From the NCBI RefSeq assembly GCF_938015485.1, contig NZ_CALLVU010000092.1, positions 1 to 33,002 of the forward strand: 33,002 nucleotides of DNA, read 5' to 3'. Position 1 is the stretch's first letter. Every line of letters begins with the position of its first letter. The notes under the pieces were generated by a model. It worked only from the letters and a program-made list of their open reading frames with translations. It was not told the origin of the DNA and did not search any database. The stretch comes from an uncultured Lachnoanaerobaculum sp. Lineage in GTDB: Bacteria; Bacillota; Clostridia; Lachnospirales; Lachnospiraceae. A program made the position numbers and the translations under genes. Shown in pieces: positions 15,224 to 25,002 of this stretch.

Positions 15224-16469
15224 AAAAAGTGTCACCGGAATGAAGGATATTCTTCCTGAAGAGATGTTTATCAGAGATTATTTGATAAATATTATAAAAA
15301 AAACATATGGAAGCTTCGGCTTTACCTCTATAGAGACTCCGGCTATGGAGCATATAGAAAATCTTCTCAGTAAGCAAGGCGGTGACAACGAAAAGCTTAT
15401 CTTTAAGATTTTAAAAAGAGGAGAAAAACTCAAACTTGAAAATATAAAGGATGAGAACGATTTGGTTGATGCCGGTTTAAGATACGACCTTACATTGCCT
15501 CTTGCCAGATATTATTCAAACAATCAGGCAAATCTTCCGAATCCTTTTAAGGCATTGCAGATAGGTAATGTATACAGAGCTGACAGACCTCAAAAGGGCA
15601 GATTCAGACAGTTCACACAGTGTGATATAGATATCCTCGGTGAAGCTTCAAATCTTGCGGAAATAGAGCTGATACTTGCAACCACAAAGGCACTCAGTGA
15701 GATAGCAAAGGGCAAACACTTTACCGTAAGAATAAATGACAGAAGAATCCTTATGGCTATGGCTCTTTACGCAGGTTATGACGAGGATAATATAGGTAAT
15801 GTATTTATAATCCTTGACAAGATGGATAAAATAGGCATGGACGGTGTAAAAAAAGAACTGACAGAGCTTGACGGCGAGGAAAAATGTTCAAAATATCTGA
15901 CCCTTTTTGAAGGGCTTAAAGATAATACCGAGGCTGTTTTATCATTAAAAGATAAGCTTAAAGGATTTATTGAAGACGGAGTACTTGACAGTCTTTGTGA
16001 AATAATGGATACGGTGCTTGAAGTAAATACAAATGATTTTTCACTTGTATTTGACCCTACCTTGGTTCGAGGTATGGGATACTACACCGGAACTATATTT
16101 GAAGTCAGTATGGAAGGATTTTCAGGCTCTGTTGCCGGTGGCGGAAGGTATGACAAGATGATTGGAAGATTCACAGGTAATGATACACCTGCCTGCGGAT
16201 TTTCTATAGGTTTTGAGCGTATCATCACCATACTTTTGGATGCAGGCTTTAAGATCCCAGATGAGAGCAGGAAGATTGCTTTCTTATATGAAAAGAATAT
16301 AGACGGCAATGTTTTAAAGAACATATTAAAGGAAGCCGCATCACTTCGTGAAGACGGAAATATTGTACTGGTTTCAAAGATGAATAAGAATAAGAAGTTC
16401 CAAAAAGAAGGACTTGAAAAACAGGGCTATACGGAGTTTAAGGAATTTTATAGAGAAGCCTTAAAATAA
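15210..16469 (+). CDS. hisS: Histidyl-tRNA synthetase
   Basis: A 419-aa class II aminoacyl-tRNA synthetase that charges tRNA-His. It begins SVTGMKDILPEE (motif 1 region). Motif 2 is QIGNVYRADRPQKGRFRQFTQCDIDI, cited here as VYRADRPQKGRFRQF. The histidine-A signature is LVRGMGYYTGTIFE, and motif 3 is ACGFSIGFERI. The C-terminal anticodon domain is short (residues about 335-419). It starts at ATG 15210 inside the end of hemZ, behind GAAAGGAAA. The hemZ-hisS-aspS order is common in Lachnospiraceae. Confidence 0.95.
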   Translation: MALIKKSVTGMKDILPEEMFIRDYLINIIKKTYGSFGFTSIETPAMEHIENLLSKQGGDNEKLIFKILKRGEKLKLENIKDENDLVDAGLRYDLTLPLARYYSNNQANLPNPFKALQIGNVYRADRPQKGRFRQFTQCDIDILGEASNLAEIELILATTKALSEIAKGKHFTVRINDRRILMAMALYAGYDEDNIGNVFIILDKMDKIGMDGVKKELTELDGEEKCSKYLTLFEGLKDNTEAVLSLKDKLKGFIEDGVLDSLCEIMDTVLEVNTNDFSLVFDPTLVRGMGYYTGTIFEVSMEGFSGSVAGGGRYDKMIGRFTGNDTPACGFSIGFERIITILLDAGFKIPDESRKIAFLYEKNIDGNVLKNILKEAASLREDGNIVLVSKMNKNKKFQKEGLEKQGYTEFKEFYREALK

Positions 16470-16488
16470 ATACAGTTAGGAGATAAAA

Positions 16489-18273
16489 ATGGCAGAATCA
16501 ATGCTTGGCTTAAAGAGAAGTCATAGATGTGCAGAGGTGGTAAACGCACCGCTTGAAAGTGAAGTTACCGTAATGGGTTGGGTTCAAAAGAACCGTAATA
16601 AGGGAGGAATCATATTCTGTGACCTCAGAGACCGTTCGGGAATATTGCAGATAATATTTGAAGAGGACGAGTGCGGAAGTGAAGTGTTTAATAAGGCTAT
16701 GAAGCTTAAACAGGAGTTTTGTATAGCCGTAACCGGAATCTTGAAGAAAAGAAGCGGAGCTTTCAACGAGTCACTTGCTACAGGTGAGCTTGAGGTAAGA
16801 GCAACCGGACTTAGAATACTTTCAGAGTCCGAGACACCTCCTTTCCATATCGAGGAAGATTCAAAGACTAAGGAAGAACTTAGATTAAAGTACAGATTCC
16901 TTGACCTTAGAAGACCTGATCTTCAAAGAAATCTTATGGTCAGAAGTAAGGTGGCTACAACTACAAGAAACTTCCTTGCAGAGAACGGATTTTTGGAGAT
17001 TGAAACTCCTACACTTATAAAGAGTTCACCTGAGGGTGCAAGAGATTACCTTGTACCGAGCCGTGTATATCCGGGAAGTTTTTATGCACTTCCACAGTCT
17101 CCTCAGCTTTTTAAGCAGCTTTTGATGGTATCGGGATATGACAGATACTTCCAGCTTGCAAGATGTTACAGAGATGAGGACTTAAGAGCCGATCGTCAGC
17201 CTGAGTTCACACAGATAGATATGGAACTTTCATTTGTAGATGTGGACGATGTTATAGATGTAAATGAGAGACTCTTACAAAGACTGTTTAAGGATGTACT
17301 TAATATTGATGTAAAGCTTCCGATTCAAAGAATGACATGGCAGGAAGCTATGGACAGATTCGGTTCCGACAAGCCTGACCTCAGATTCGGTATGGAGTTA
17401 AAGGATGTTTCGGATATTGTAAAAGATTCCGAGTTTGCCGTATTTAAGAATGCACTTGCAAACGGCGGAAGCGTTCGCGGTATCAATGCAAACGGACAGG
17501 CAGGTATGCCGAGAAAGAAAATAGACGCTCTTGTTGAGTTTGTAAAGAGCTATAAGGCAAAGGGACTTGCATATATGGCTGTTGAGGCTGACGGAAGTAT
17601 CAAGTCTTCATTTGCAAAGTTTATGAAGGAAGACGAGATAGAAGGCTTAAAGAAGGCACTTGATGCAAAGCCCGGAGATATGCTTTTCTTTGCCGCAGAC
17701 ACCAATAAGATAGTTTGGGATACACTTGGAGCTTTGAGAGTTGAGCTTGCAAACCAGCTTGGACTTTTAAAGAAAGATGACTACAGATTCCTCTGGGTTA
17801 CAGAGTTCCCTCTGCTTGAGTGGTCGGATGAAGAGAACAGATTTAAGGCAATGCACCACCCGTTCACCGCTCCTATGGATGAGGATTGGCAGTATATCGA
17901 CTCGGATCCGGGCAGAGTAAGAGCAAAGGCATATGATATAGTACTTAACGGTACGGAGATCGGAGGAGGTTCGGTAAGAATCCATCAGGCCGATATCCAG
18001 TCAAAGATGTTTGATGTGCTCGGACTTTCAAAAGAAGTTGCAAATGAAAGATTCGGATATCTTTTGGAAGCATTTAAGTACGGTGTTCCGCCTCATGCAG
18101 GTCTTGCATACGGCCTTGACAGAGTGGTAATGCTTATGGTTGGTGCAGACTCTATAAGAGATGTGATTGCCTTCCCTAAGGTTAAGGACGCATCGGATCT
18201 TATGACAAATGCACCTGATAAAGTAGATGATGCACAGTTAAAGGAACTTGGAATAAAGATAGAAGAAAAATAA
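16489..18273 (+). CDS. aspS: Aspartyl-tRNA synthetase
   Basis: A 594-aa bacterial-type class II synthetase for tRNA-Asp. The N-terminal OB fold has VMGWVQKNRNKGGIIFCDLR. Motif 2 lies around ARCYRDEDLRADRQPEFTQID. The bacterial GAD insertion domain spans roughly residues 290-410. Motif 3 is GLAYGLDRVVMLM. The length is normal. It starts at ATG 16489 behind TTAGGAG, 19 bases after hisS. Whether it is discriminating or also charges tRNA-Asn cannot be told from sequence alone by eye. Confidence 0.96.
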   Translation: MAESMLGLKRSHRCAEVVNAPLESEVTVMGWVQKNRNKGGIIFCDLRDRSGILQIIFEEDECGSEVFNKAMKLKQEFCIAVTGILKKRSGAFNESLATGELEVRATGLRILSESETPPFHIEEDSKTKEELRLKYRFLDLRRPDLQRNLMVRSKVATTTRNFLAENGFLEIETPTLIKSSPEGARDYLVPSRVYPGSFYALPQSPQLFKQLLMVSGYDRYFQLARCYRDEDLRADRQPEFTQIDMELSFVDVDDVIDVNERLLQRLFKDVLNIDVKLPIQRMTWQEAMDRFGSDKPDLRFGMELKDVSDIVKDSEFAVFKNALANGGSVRGINANGQAGMPRKKIDALVEFVKSYKAKGLAYMAVEADGSIKSSFAKFMKEDEIEGLKKALDAKPGDMLFFAADTNKIVWDTLGALRVELANQLGLLKKDDYRFLWVTEFPLLEWSDEENRFKAMHHPFTAPMDEDWQYIDSDPGRVRAKAYDIVLNGTEIGGGSVRIHQADIQSKMFDVLGLSKEVANERFGYLLEAFKYGVPPHAGLAYGLDRVVMLMVGADSIRDVIAFPKVKDASDLMTNAPDKVDDAQLKELGIKIEEK

Positions 18274-18301
18274 CACATAGGTCTGCTGATTTGGAGATTA
18301 T

Positions 18302-18979
18302 ATGGAAGATATAAAAATATTGGTGGTAGATGATGAAGCCAGAATGAGAAAGCTTGTAAAAGACTTTCTAAGCATTAAAGGCTACATAGTGTTGGAAGCA
18401 CAGGACGGAGAAGAGGCACTTAAGGTATTTGACGCCAACAAGGATATCAAACTTATCCTTTTAGATGTGATGATGCCGAAAATGGACGGCTTTGAAGTCT
18501 TGGAGGCCATAAGACAGTATTCAAAAGTACCGGTTATGATGTTGACTGCCAGAAGTGAAGAAAGAGATGAGCTTGAAGGGTATAAGCTCGGTGTGGATGA
18601 ATATATCACAAAGCCGTTTTCTCCAAAGATACTTGTGGCAAGAGTTGAAGCCGTACTTAGAAGGACTGTCGGCGAAGCCGAGGACAGGCTTATAGCAGGC
18701 GCCATAGAGATAGATAAAGTCGCCAGAAGTGTATATATCGACAAAAAGCCTGTAGATTTAAGCTTTAAAGAATATGAACTTTTGACATATTTTATTGAAA
18801 ATAAAGGAATTGCACTGTCCAGAGAAAAAATTCTAAGCTCAGTGTGGAACTATGACTATTTCGGCGACGCCAGAACCATTGATACTCATGTAAAAAAACT
18901 TCGTGCAAAAATGGGTGAGCGAGGTGACTATATAAAGACTGTATGGGGCATGGGCTATAAGTTTGAAATAACACCATGA
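18302..18979 (+). CDS. OmpR/PhoB-type response regulator
   Basis: A 225-aa two-component regulator. The receiver domain has acidic Asp10 and Asp11, phosphoacceptor Asp55 (LLDVMMPKMDG), Thr82 and Lys104. The C-terminal winged-helix DNA-binding domain covers about 128-225 (DLSFKEYELLTYFIENKG, SREKILSSVWNYDYFGD, RTIDTHVKKLRAKMG). It starts at ATG 18302 with GGAG upstream. The probable partner kinase is at 22277-23812, with gltX and a helicase in between. Targets are unknown; its closeness to aminoacyl-tRNA synthetase genes does not by itself predict them. Confidence 0.93.
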   Translation: MEDIKILVVDDEARMRKLVKDFLSIKGYIVLEAQDGEEALKVFDANKDIKLILLDVMMPKMDGFEVLEAIRQYSKVPVMMLTARSEERDELEGYKLGVDEYITKPFSPKILVARVEAVLRRTVGEAEDRLIAGAIEIDKVARSVYIDKKPVDLSFKEYELLTYFIENKGIALSREKILSSVWNYDYFGDARTIDTHVKKLRAKMGERGDYIKTVWGMGYKFEITP

Positions 18980-19002
18980 TTAAATATAGATAAGGAGTCA
19001 AT

Positions 19003-20454
19003 ATGACAAAGATAAGAACAAGATATGCACCAAGTCCAACAGGAAGAATGCATGTTGGAAACCTTAGAACGGCATTGTATGCATACTTGATTGCAAAGCA
19101 CGCAGGAGGAGACTTCCTGCTTAGAATAGAAGATACGGATCAGGAAAGATATGTAGAGGGTGCTACGGAGATAATATATAATACACTAAAAGAAACCGGT
19201 CTTACACATGATGAAGGTCCGGACAAGGACGGTGGCTGCGGCCCTTATGTACAGAGTGAAAGACAAAAAGAGGGTATTTATCTGAAGTATGCAAAAGAGC
19301 TTATAGATAAGAAGCAGGCTTATTATTGCTTTTGTACTCCTGAGCGTCTTAACTCACTTCGCTCAAGTGTAAACGGTGAAGAGATAATGAAGTATGACAA
19401 GCATTGCCTGTCACTGTCTGAGGAAGAGATAAGAAAAAATCTTGAGAGCGGTATACCTTATGTTATCCGTCAAAACAACCCTACTACAGGAACCACCACA
19501 TTCCACGATGACATATACGGTGATATTACGGTGGACAACTCCGAGCTTGACGATATGGTACTTATAAAGTCTGACGGATATCCTACCTACAACTTTGCAA
19601 ATGTGGTAGATGACCACCTTATGGGTATCACACATGTAGTCAGAGGAAACGAGTATCTTTCATCTTCACCTAAGTACAACAGACTTTATGAGGCGTTCGG
19701 TTGGGAAATCCCTACATATGTACACTGTCCTCTTATAACAAATGAAGAGCATAAGAAGCTTTCAAAAAGAAGCGGTCATTCATCATTTGAGGATTTGATA
19801 GAGCAGGGATATGTTGCCGAAGCTATTGTAAACTTTGTGGCACTGCTTGGCTGGTCTCCTGAAGATGACAGAGAGATATTCTCACTTAAAGAGCTTGTTG
19901 AAGCCTTTGATTATAAGCATATTTCAAAGTCACCTGCCGTTTTTGATATGGTAAAACTTTCATGGATGAACGGTGAGTACCTTAAAAAGATGGATGAAGA
20001 AGATTTCTTTAAGCTTGCAAAGCCGTATATCGACAAGGTCATCACAAAGCCGCTTGATATAAGAAAGATTGCAAATATGGTAAAGACAAGAATAGAGGTT
20101 TTACCACAGATTGCAGACCATATAGATTTCTTTGAAAAGCTTCCTGATTACGACATCTCAATGTACACACATAAGAAGATGAAGACAAACTCCGAGAATT
20201 CACTTGCACTTTTAAAAGAGGTATTGCCTATTTTGGAAGCTGCAGATGACTACTCAAATGACAATCTCTTTAGTATACTGTCAGCATTCGGCAAAGAGCA
20301 TGAGTACAAGACAGGATTTATTATGTGGCCGATAAGAACCGCACTTTCAGGAAAGCAGATGACTCCTGCAGGCGCTACTGAGATTATGGAAGTTCTCGGA
20401 AAAGATGAATCAATAAGAAGGATTAAGATTGGAATTGACAAATTACAGCAGTAA
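19003..20454 (+). CDS. gltX: Glutamyl-tRNA synthetase
   Basis: A 483-aa class I synthetase that charges tRNA-Glu (and often tRNA-Gln in Firmicutes). It has the HIGH-like motif in YAPSPTGRMHVGNLRTALYAY (HVGN) and the KMSKS-like motif KLSKRSG. Other family blocks are RIEDTDQERY, DGYPTYNFANVVDDHLMGI, VVRGNEYLSS and LGWSPEDDREIF. It starts at ATG 19003 behind AAGGAG. Its last 26 bases overlap the next gene. Confidence 0.95.
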   Translation: MTKIRTRYAPSPTGRMHVGNLRTALYAYLIAKHAGGDFLLRIEDTDQERYVEGATEIIYNTLKETGLTHDEGPDKDGGCGPYVQSERQKEGIYLKYAKELIDKKQAYYCFCTPERLNSLRSSVNGEEIMKYDKHCLSLSEEEIRKNLESGIPYVIRQNNPTTGTTTFHDDIYGDITVDNSELDDMVLIKSDGYPTYNFANVVDDHLMGITHVVRGNEYLSSSPKYNRLYEAFGWEIPTYVHCPLITNEEHKKLSKRSGHSSFEDLIEQGYVAEAIVNFVALLGWSPEDDREIFSLKELVEAFDYKHISKSPAVFDMVKLSWMNGEYLKKMDEEDFFKLAKPYIDKVITKPLDIRKIANMVKTRIEVLPQIADHIDFFEKLPDYDISMYTHKKMKTNSENSLALLKEVLPILEAADDYSNDNLFSILSAFGKEHEYKTGFIMWPIRTALSGKQMTPAGATEIMEVLGKDESIRRIKIGIDKLQQ

Positions 20455-22267
20455 TCAAAAAAAGGCCATAGAACATGGGGCAGGTCCCCTGATGGTATTG
20501 GCGGGACCCGGCTCCGGAAAGACCTTCGTTATCACACATAGAATAAAATATCTTATAGAGGGGCCGGGTATAAACCCGGCCCATATTTTAGTTGTAACTT
20601 TTTCAAGAGCGGCTGCAAAAGAGATGAAAGACAGATTTGAAAAACTCTGCTCAAAAAGTCCTGTTACATTCGGAACTTTCCATTCGGTTTTCTTTAATCT
20701 CTTGAAAACGGCTTACGGTTTTGGCTCAGAGCAGATAGCCTCAGATGAGTTAAGGTATACTCTTATTAAAGAACTTATAAAAAGAAACTCTATAGAAAAT
20801 GAAGATATAAATACACTTGCAGGCAATCTTTTAAATGAGATAGCGCTTGTAAAACAGGACAATATCAGTATAAAAAACTACTACTCAAACAGTATTTCAA
20901 GTGATACCTTCAAAAAAATCTACAGTGATTATGAAAGTGAACTTGAGGCAAGAGGAAAGCTTGACTTTGAAGATATGCTCTCACTTACATATGAGCTTTT
21001 AAGTGAGAGAAGTGATATTTTAAAAGCCGTTCAAAACAGATATCGCTACATACTGGTAGATGAGTTTCAGGATATCAACTTCTTACAGTACAATATAATA
21101 AAGCTGATAGCAGGTGAGAAACAAAATATTACTGTAGTAGGCGATGATGACCAGTCCATCTACAGATTCAGAGGGGCAAGACCTGAGATAATGCTTGGTT
21201 TTGAAAGAGATTTCAGGAATGTAAAAAAGGTTTTTCTTGATATCAACTTCAGATCAAGCACACAGATAGTGAATGCTTCCACCAAGCTTATATCATTTAA
21301 CAGTAAGAGATTTCCAAAAAGCTTTACGGCAAAGAACGGAGACGGTGCGCCTGTATCCGTGGTAGAGTTTAAAAATCCTTTCCTTGAGGTAAACTCTATA
21401 ATAAAGGATATTAAGGATTATATAAAATCGGGTCAGGATATAAACAATATAGCCGTACTTTATCGAACCAACCTTTCACCGAGGCTTTTGATAGAACGGC
21501 TTATGCGAAACAATATTCCTTTCACCATAAGAGATGCCATACCGAATCTGTTTGACCACTGGGTGGCAAAGGATATTATCTCATATATAAAGCTTGCCAT
21601 AAATATGGGGGATAAAAGTGATTTACTTCGCATCTCAAACAAGCCGAACAGGTATATAAGCAGAGATTCGCTTTCCTCTTCAAGAGCCGATATAGAGACA
21701 CTTTTTGACTACTACGATGATAAAAGCTATATGATAAAAAGAATAGTGGAACTTAGAGAGCATTTAAGGACTATTAAGAATCTCAAGCCTGCTACAGCCC
21801 TAAGATATATAAGAAATGTGGTCGGCTATGATGAATATATAGAGGAGTACTGTGATATGAACGGCGTTGAAAGTGATGACTGCTACAGTATACTTGGCGA
21901 TCTTGAAAACAGCGCCGCAGAGTACAACACCTTTAATGACTGGTTTGTACATATGGATGAGTACAAAGATGAGCTTATAGAGGCAAGAAAGAAGTCAAAT
22001 GAAAACGATAAAGGTGTAAGGCTTATGACTTTTCACTCATCAAAGGGTCTTGAGTTTGATATAGTCTATATAATTGATGTGAATGAGGGAAGTGTACCTT
22101 ATAAGAAGGCAAAGGGGATTGACGAGATTGAAGAAGAAAGAAGAATGTTTTATGTTGCAATGACAAGAGCAAGAAAAAAGCTCTTTATATGTTATTGCGT
22201 GGAAAATTTCGGAAAATCTATCGGCAAATCCGACTTTGTCATAGAGCTTTCCTCCAAATCTAAGTAA
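20429..22267 (+). CDS. UvrD/PcrA-like superfamily 1 DNA helicase
   Basis: A 612-aa ATP-dependent 3'-5' helicase. It has a Q-motif-like NQKKAIEHGAGPLMVLAGPGSGKT split here as NQKKAIEH and VLAGPGSGKTF (Walker A), motif II VDEFQD, motif III VVGDDDQSIYRFRGA, motif V MTFHSSKGLEFDIVYI and motif VI RRMFYVAMTRARKKLFI. It is shorter than PcrA (about 720 aa) and lacks the long C-terminal tail, so it is probably a paralogue rather than the main PcrA. The start is a TTG at 20429 inside gltX (26-base overlap), with AGAAGGA upstream; a second TTG at 20435 is also possible. Translation is likely coupled to gltX. Confidence 0.9.
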   Translation: MELTNYSSNQKKAIEHGAGPLMVLAGPGSGKTFVITHRIKYLIEGPGINPAHILVVTFSRAAAKEMKDRFEKLCSKSPVTFGTFHSVFFNLLKTAYGFGSEQIASDELRYTLIKELIKRNSIENEDINTLAGNLLNEIALVKQDNISIKNYYSNSISSDTFKKIYSDYESELEARGKLDFEDMLSLTYELLSERSDILKAVQNRYRYILVDEFQDINFLQYNIIKLIAGEKQNITVVGDDDQSIYRFRGARPEIMLGFERDFRNVKKVFLDINFRSSTQIVNASTKLISFNSKRFPKSFTAKNGDGAPVSVVEFKNPFLEVNSIIKDIKDYIKSGQDINNIAVLYRTNLSPRLLIERLMRNNIPFTIRDAIPNLFDHWVAKDIISYIKLAINMGDKSDLLRISNKPNRYISRDSLSSSRADIETLFDYYDDKSYMIKRIVELREHLRTIKNLKPATALRYIRNVVGYDEYIEEYCDMNGVESDDCYSILGDLENSAAEYNTFNDWFVHMDEYKDELIEARKKSNENDKGVRLMTFHSSKGLEFDIVYIIDVNEGSVPYKKAKGIDEIEEERRMFYVAMTRARKKLFICYCVENFGKSIGKSDFVIELSSKSK

Positions 22268-22276
22268 GGGATATAT

Positions 22277-23812
22277 ATGATTAAAAAATTCAGTCATTCA
22301 CTGCGTGTGAAGATAACTCTTATAATACTGCTCCTTATTTCCATACTGCTTTTGTCTATCGGAATTTTAAATAATTACGGTCTGACCTGGTATTATCAGA
22401 ATGAAAAGGTCAGTGAAATACATGAAGCATATCTTAAACTGGATAATGAAGTAAAAAAGCTTTCAGAAGACGGACAGACTATTATCGGAGAAAGTGAAGA
22501 TAACGGGTCTGTTGTCAATGAGAGGGTATCAAATATTATATTGGATTATTCAAACAAGCACAATATAACTATCGCTTTGGTGGATTCAATGACGAATAAG
22601 GCGATATACTCTTCTCAACGAGAGGGAGATATGTTCCTTGACAGAATACAGGAAGGCTTTATAGGTAATAAAAATATTAAAAAGAAAGATATCCTGTATA
22701 AAAGTGACAACTATACTATAATACTTCACAATACACAAAAAAACAGTTCCTTTATAGAAGGTTTCGGATATTGCAGTGACAATCAGACCATTGTTATAAT
22801 GTCCACACCGGTAGCCGGACTTAAAGAGAGTGTGAATATCTCAAACAAGTTTCTTATATATGTTGCAATAATAGGATTTATTATAACCGTAATAATTACC
22901 TTCCTTATCACAAAGATGATTACAAGCCCTATACTTCAACTTGCGGAAATCTCAAATAAGATGGGAAAGCTTGACTTTACCGCCAGATATGAGGGTAAGA
23001 GAAGTGATGAAATACAAACTCTGGGTCAAAATATGAACTATATGTCCGACAGACTGAAAAAAGCAATAAGCAAACTTCAGGAAGCCAATGAAGTGCTGAA
23101 AGAGGATATAAAGAGAAAAGAAGCCATTGATGAGATGCGAAAGGACTTTATAGCCAATGTATCACATGAGTTAAAGACGCCTATTGCACTGATACAAGGA
23201 TATGCGGAGGGGCTTAATGAAGGACTCTGTGAGGATGAAGAGAGCAGAAAATACTATACCGAAGTCATTATGGATGAGAGTGAAAAGATGAACAAGATGG
23301 TAAAGCAGCTTTTAACACTATCATCACTTGAGTCGGGAAACAGTATATTACATAAAGAAAACTTCAATATGACCTCACTGACAGACAGTGTTTTAAATTC
23401 CATATCTATTCTTATCGGTGAAAAAAATGTGAAAGTGGATTTTGATACTTCAAAGGATATATTTTTATATGCCGACGAGTTTAAGATAGAGGAGGTTGTA
23501 ACAAACTATATAAGCAATGCCATTCACCATGTTAACGATAACGGTACTATAAAAATTGATGTATCTGAGGATGAAAGAAATGTATATTTTAGTGTATACA
23601 ATACAGGCAATAAAATACCTGAAAAAGATTTGTCCAATGTATGGGAAAAGTTTTTTAAGGTGGACAAGGCGCACTCAAGAAGCTATGGAGGCAGCGGTAT
23701 CGGACTTTCTATAGTAAAGGCTATAGTCGAAGCCCATGGCGGAGCTGTAAAAGTAGTCAACAAATCTGACGGAGTGGAGTTTAGTTTTAAAATACCAAGG
23801 ATGAAAGAATGA
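22277..23812 (+). CDS. Sensor histidine kinase
   Basis: A 511-aa membrane kinase. Transmembrane helix 1 is at about 12-32 and helix 2 at about 191-213, with an extracellular sensor of about 155 residues between. A HAMP linker follows (about 213-265), then a HisKA domain with phospho-acceptor His297 (FIANVSHELKTPIALIQGYAEGL region) and a HATPase domain with the N box (NYISNAIHH), G1 (VYNTGNKIPE) and G2 (GGSGIGLSIVKAI). It is the likely partner of the regulator at 18302-18979. ATG 22277 follows the helicase by nine bases behind AAGGGA. Its stop overlaps the cbiD start (ATGA). The signal sensed is unknown. Confidence 0.93.
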   Translation: MIKKFSHSLRVKITLIILLLISILLLSIGILNNYGLTWYYQNEKVSEIHEAYLKLDNEVKKLSEDGQTIIGESEDNGSVVNERVSNIILDYSNKHNITIALVDSMTNKAIYSSQREGDMFLDRIQEGFIGNKNIKKKDILYKSDNYTIILHNTQKNSSFIEGFGYCSDNQTIVIMSTPVAGLKESVNISNKFLIYVAIIGFIITVIITFLITKMITSPILQLAEISNKMGKLDFTARYEGKRSDEIQTLGQNMNYMSDRLKKAISKLQEANEVLKEDIKRKEAIDEMRKDFIANVSHELKTPIALIQGYAEGLNEGLCEDEESRKYYTEVIMDESEKMNKMVKQLLTLSSLESGNSILHKENFNMTSLTDSVLNSISILIGEKNVKVDFDTSKDIFLYADEFKIEEVVTNYISNAIHHVNDNGTIKIDVSEDERNVYFSVYNTGNKIPEKDLSNVWEKFFKVDKAHSRSYGGSGIGLSIVKAIVEAHGGAVKVVNKSDGVEFSFKIPRMKE

Positions 23813-25002
23813 CAATTGACGAGTTTAACAATAAAAACGGATATACACAAAGATACGGATTTACAACAGGTACAACCGCAACCGCCGCAGCAATAGGTGC
23901 GGCGTATCTGTATCTGCAAAAAGAAAAGCGGATGGTGGATGTGGATTTACCTTACGGCATAACACTTGGTATTCCGATAGAGTACTCAAAAGTGGAAAAT
24001 AACGAATATATCTGTTGTGTAAGAAAGGATGCCGGAGACGACCCTGACGTTACAGACGGCATCATGATAAGCACTAAATTGGAATTTATAAAGGGTGATA
24101 AGCTTGAATTTCACTTTTTTGCAGGTGAGGGAGTAGGTACATTTACAAAAAACGGTCTTGCACTGCCAAAGGGTGAACCTGCCATAAACCCTGTTCCAAG
24201 GCAGATGATTATTGACAATCTGAGCAAAATTTTTGCAGAGAATAACATTACCGGAACGGTAAACATTACAGTTATGGTTGAGAACGGTATGGAGGTTGCA
24301 AAAAAGACCTTTAATGAAAGGCTCGGAATAATAGGAGGTATTTCAATACTCGGTACTTCAGGTATGGTCTTGCCTATGAGTAAGACTGCACTTCTTGAAA
24401 CGATAGAAGCGGATATAAAGTTCAGAATACAAAATTCGGATACAAATACCGTATATATGTCACCCGGAAATATAGGTGCGAAATATTTGGAGAAAAATTT
24501 TGCTACAGATGCTTCTACAGTTGCAATTATAAGCAACTTTATAGGCGAGAGTATTGACTATGCCATATCACATGATGCAAAAAAGATAGTGCTTTGCGGA
24601 GATATGGGGAAGCTGATAAAGCTTTCAGGCGGCATAATGAATACACATTCAAATGATTCTGATTCAAGGCTTGAACTTTTGCTTGCTGCAGTTATAAAAG
24701 ATGTATTGGAAGATGATGAAATGGATTTTTCTTTGCTGACGCCGATTCTTTTGGATATCTTAAAGCAAAAGACCACAACGGCAGCCATCGCCATAATAAA
24801 AGAATATAAATTGGAGAGATGTTTTGATATAATTGCTAAGAAGATGCTTTATTATGCATATAATCGTGCATTTAAAGCGGAAATATTCTATCATAAGAAT
24901 AAATTTGCAAGTATTGACGAGTTCAAAAAGAACTTACAAATAAGAATTATTGCATTCAGCGATAATGAAACGGTAATAGATACAGGAGAAGAAAATGAGT
25001 AA
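23809..25002 (+). CDS. cbiD: Cobalt-precorrin-5B C1-methyltransferase CbiD
   Basis: CbiD methylates C1 of the corrin ring in anaerobic (early cobalt insertion) cobalamin synthesis. The 397-aa protein has the family start YGFTTGTTATAAAIGA and the DAGDDPDVTDGI motif. Also present are GEGVGTFTKNGLALPKGEPAINPVPR (cited as GVGTFTKNGLALPKGEPAIN) and GGISILGTSGMV. It starts by ATGA overlap with the kinase gene and overlaps cbiL by eight bases. CbiD marks the oxygen-independent route, as expected for an anaerobe. No riboswitch precedes it because the gene upstream overlaps. Confidence 0.95.
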   Translation: MTIDEFNNKNGYTQRYGFTTGTTATAAAIGAAYLYLQKEKRMVDVDLPYGITLGIPIEYSKVENNEYICCVRKDAGDDPDVTDGIMISTKLEFIKGDKLEFHFFAGEGVGTFTKNGLALPKGEPAINPVPRQMIIDNLSKIFAENNITGTVNITVMVENGMEVAKKTFNERLGIIGGISILGTSGMVLPMSKTALLETIEADIKFRIQNSDTNTVYMSPGNIGAKYLEKNFATDASTVAIISNFIGESIDYAISHDAKKIVLCGDMGKLIKLSGGIMNTHSNDSDSRLELLLAAVIKDVLEDDEMDFSLLTPILLDILKQKTTTAAIAIIKEYKLERCFDIIAKKMLYYAYNRAFKAEIFYHKNKFASIDEFKKNLQIRIIAFSDNETVIDTGEENE

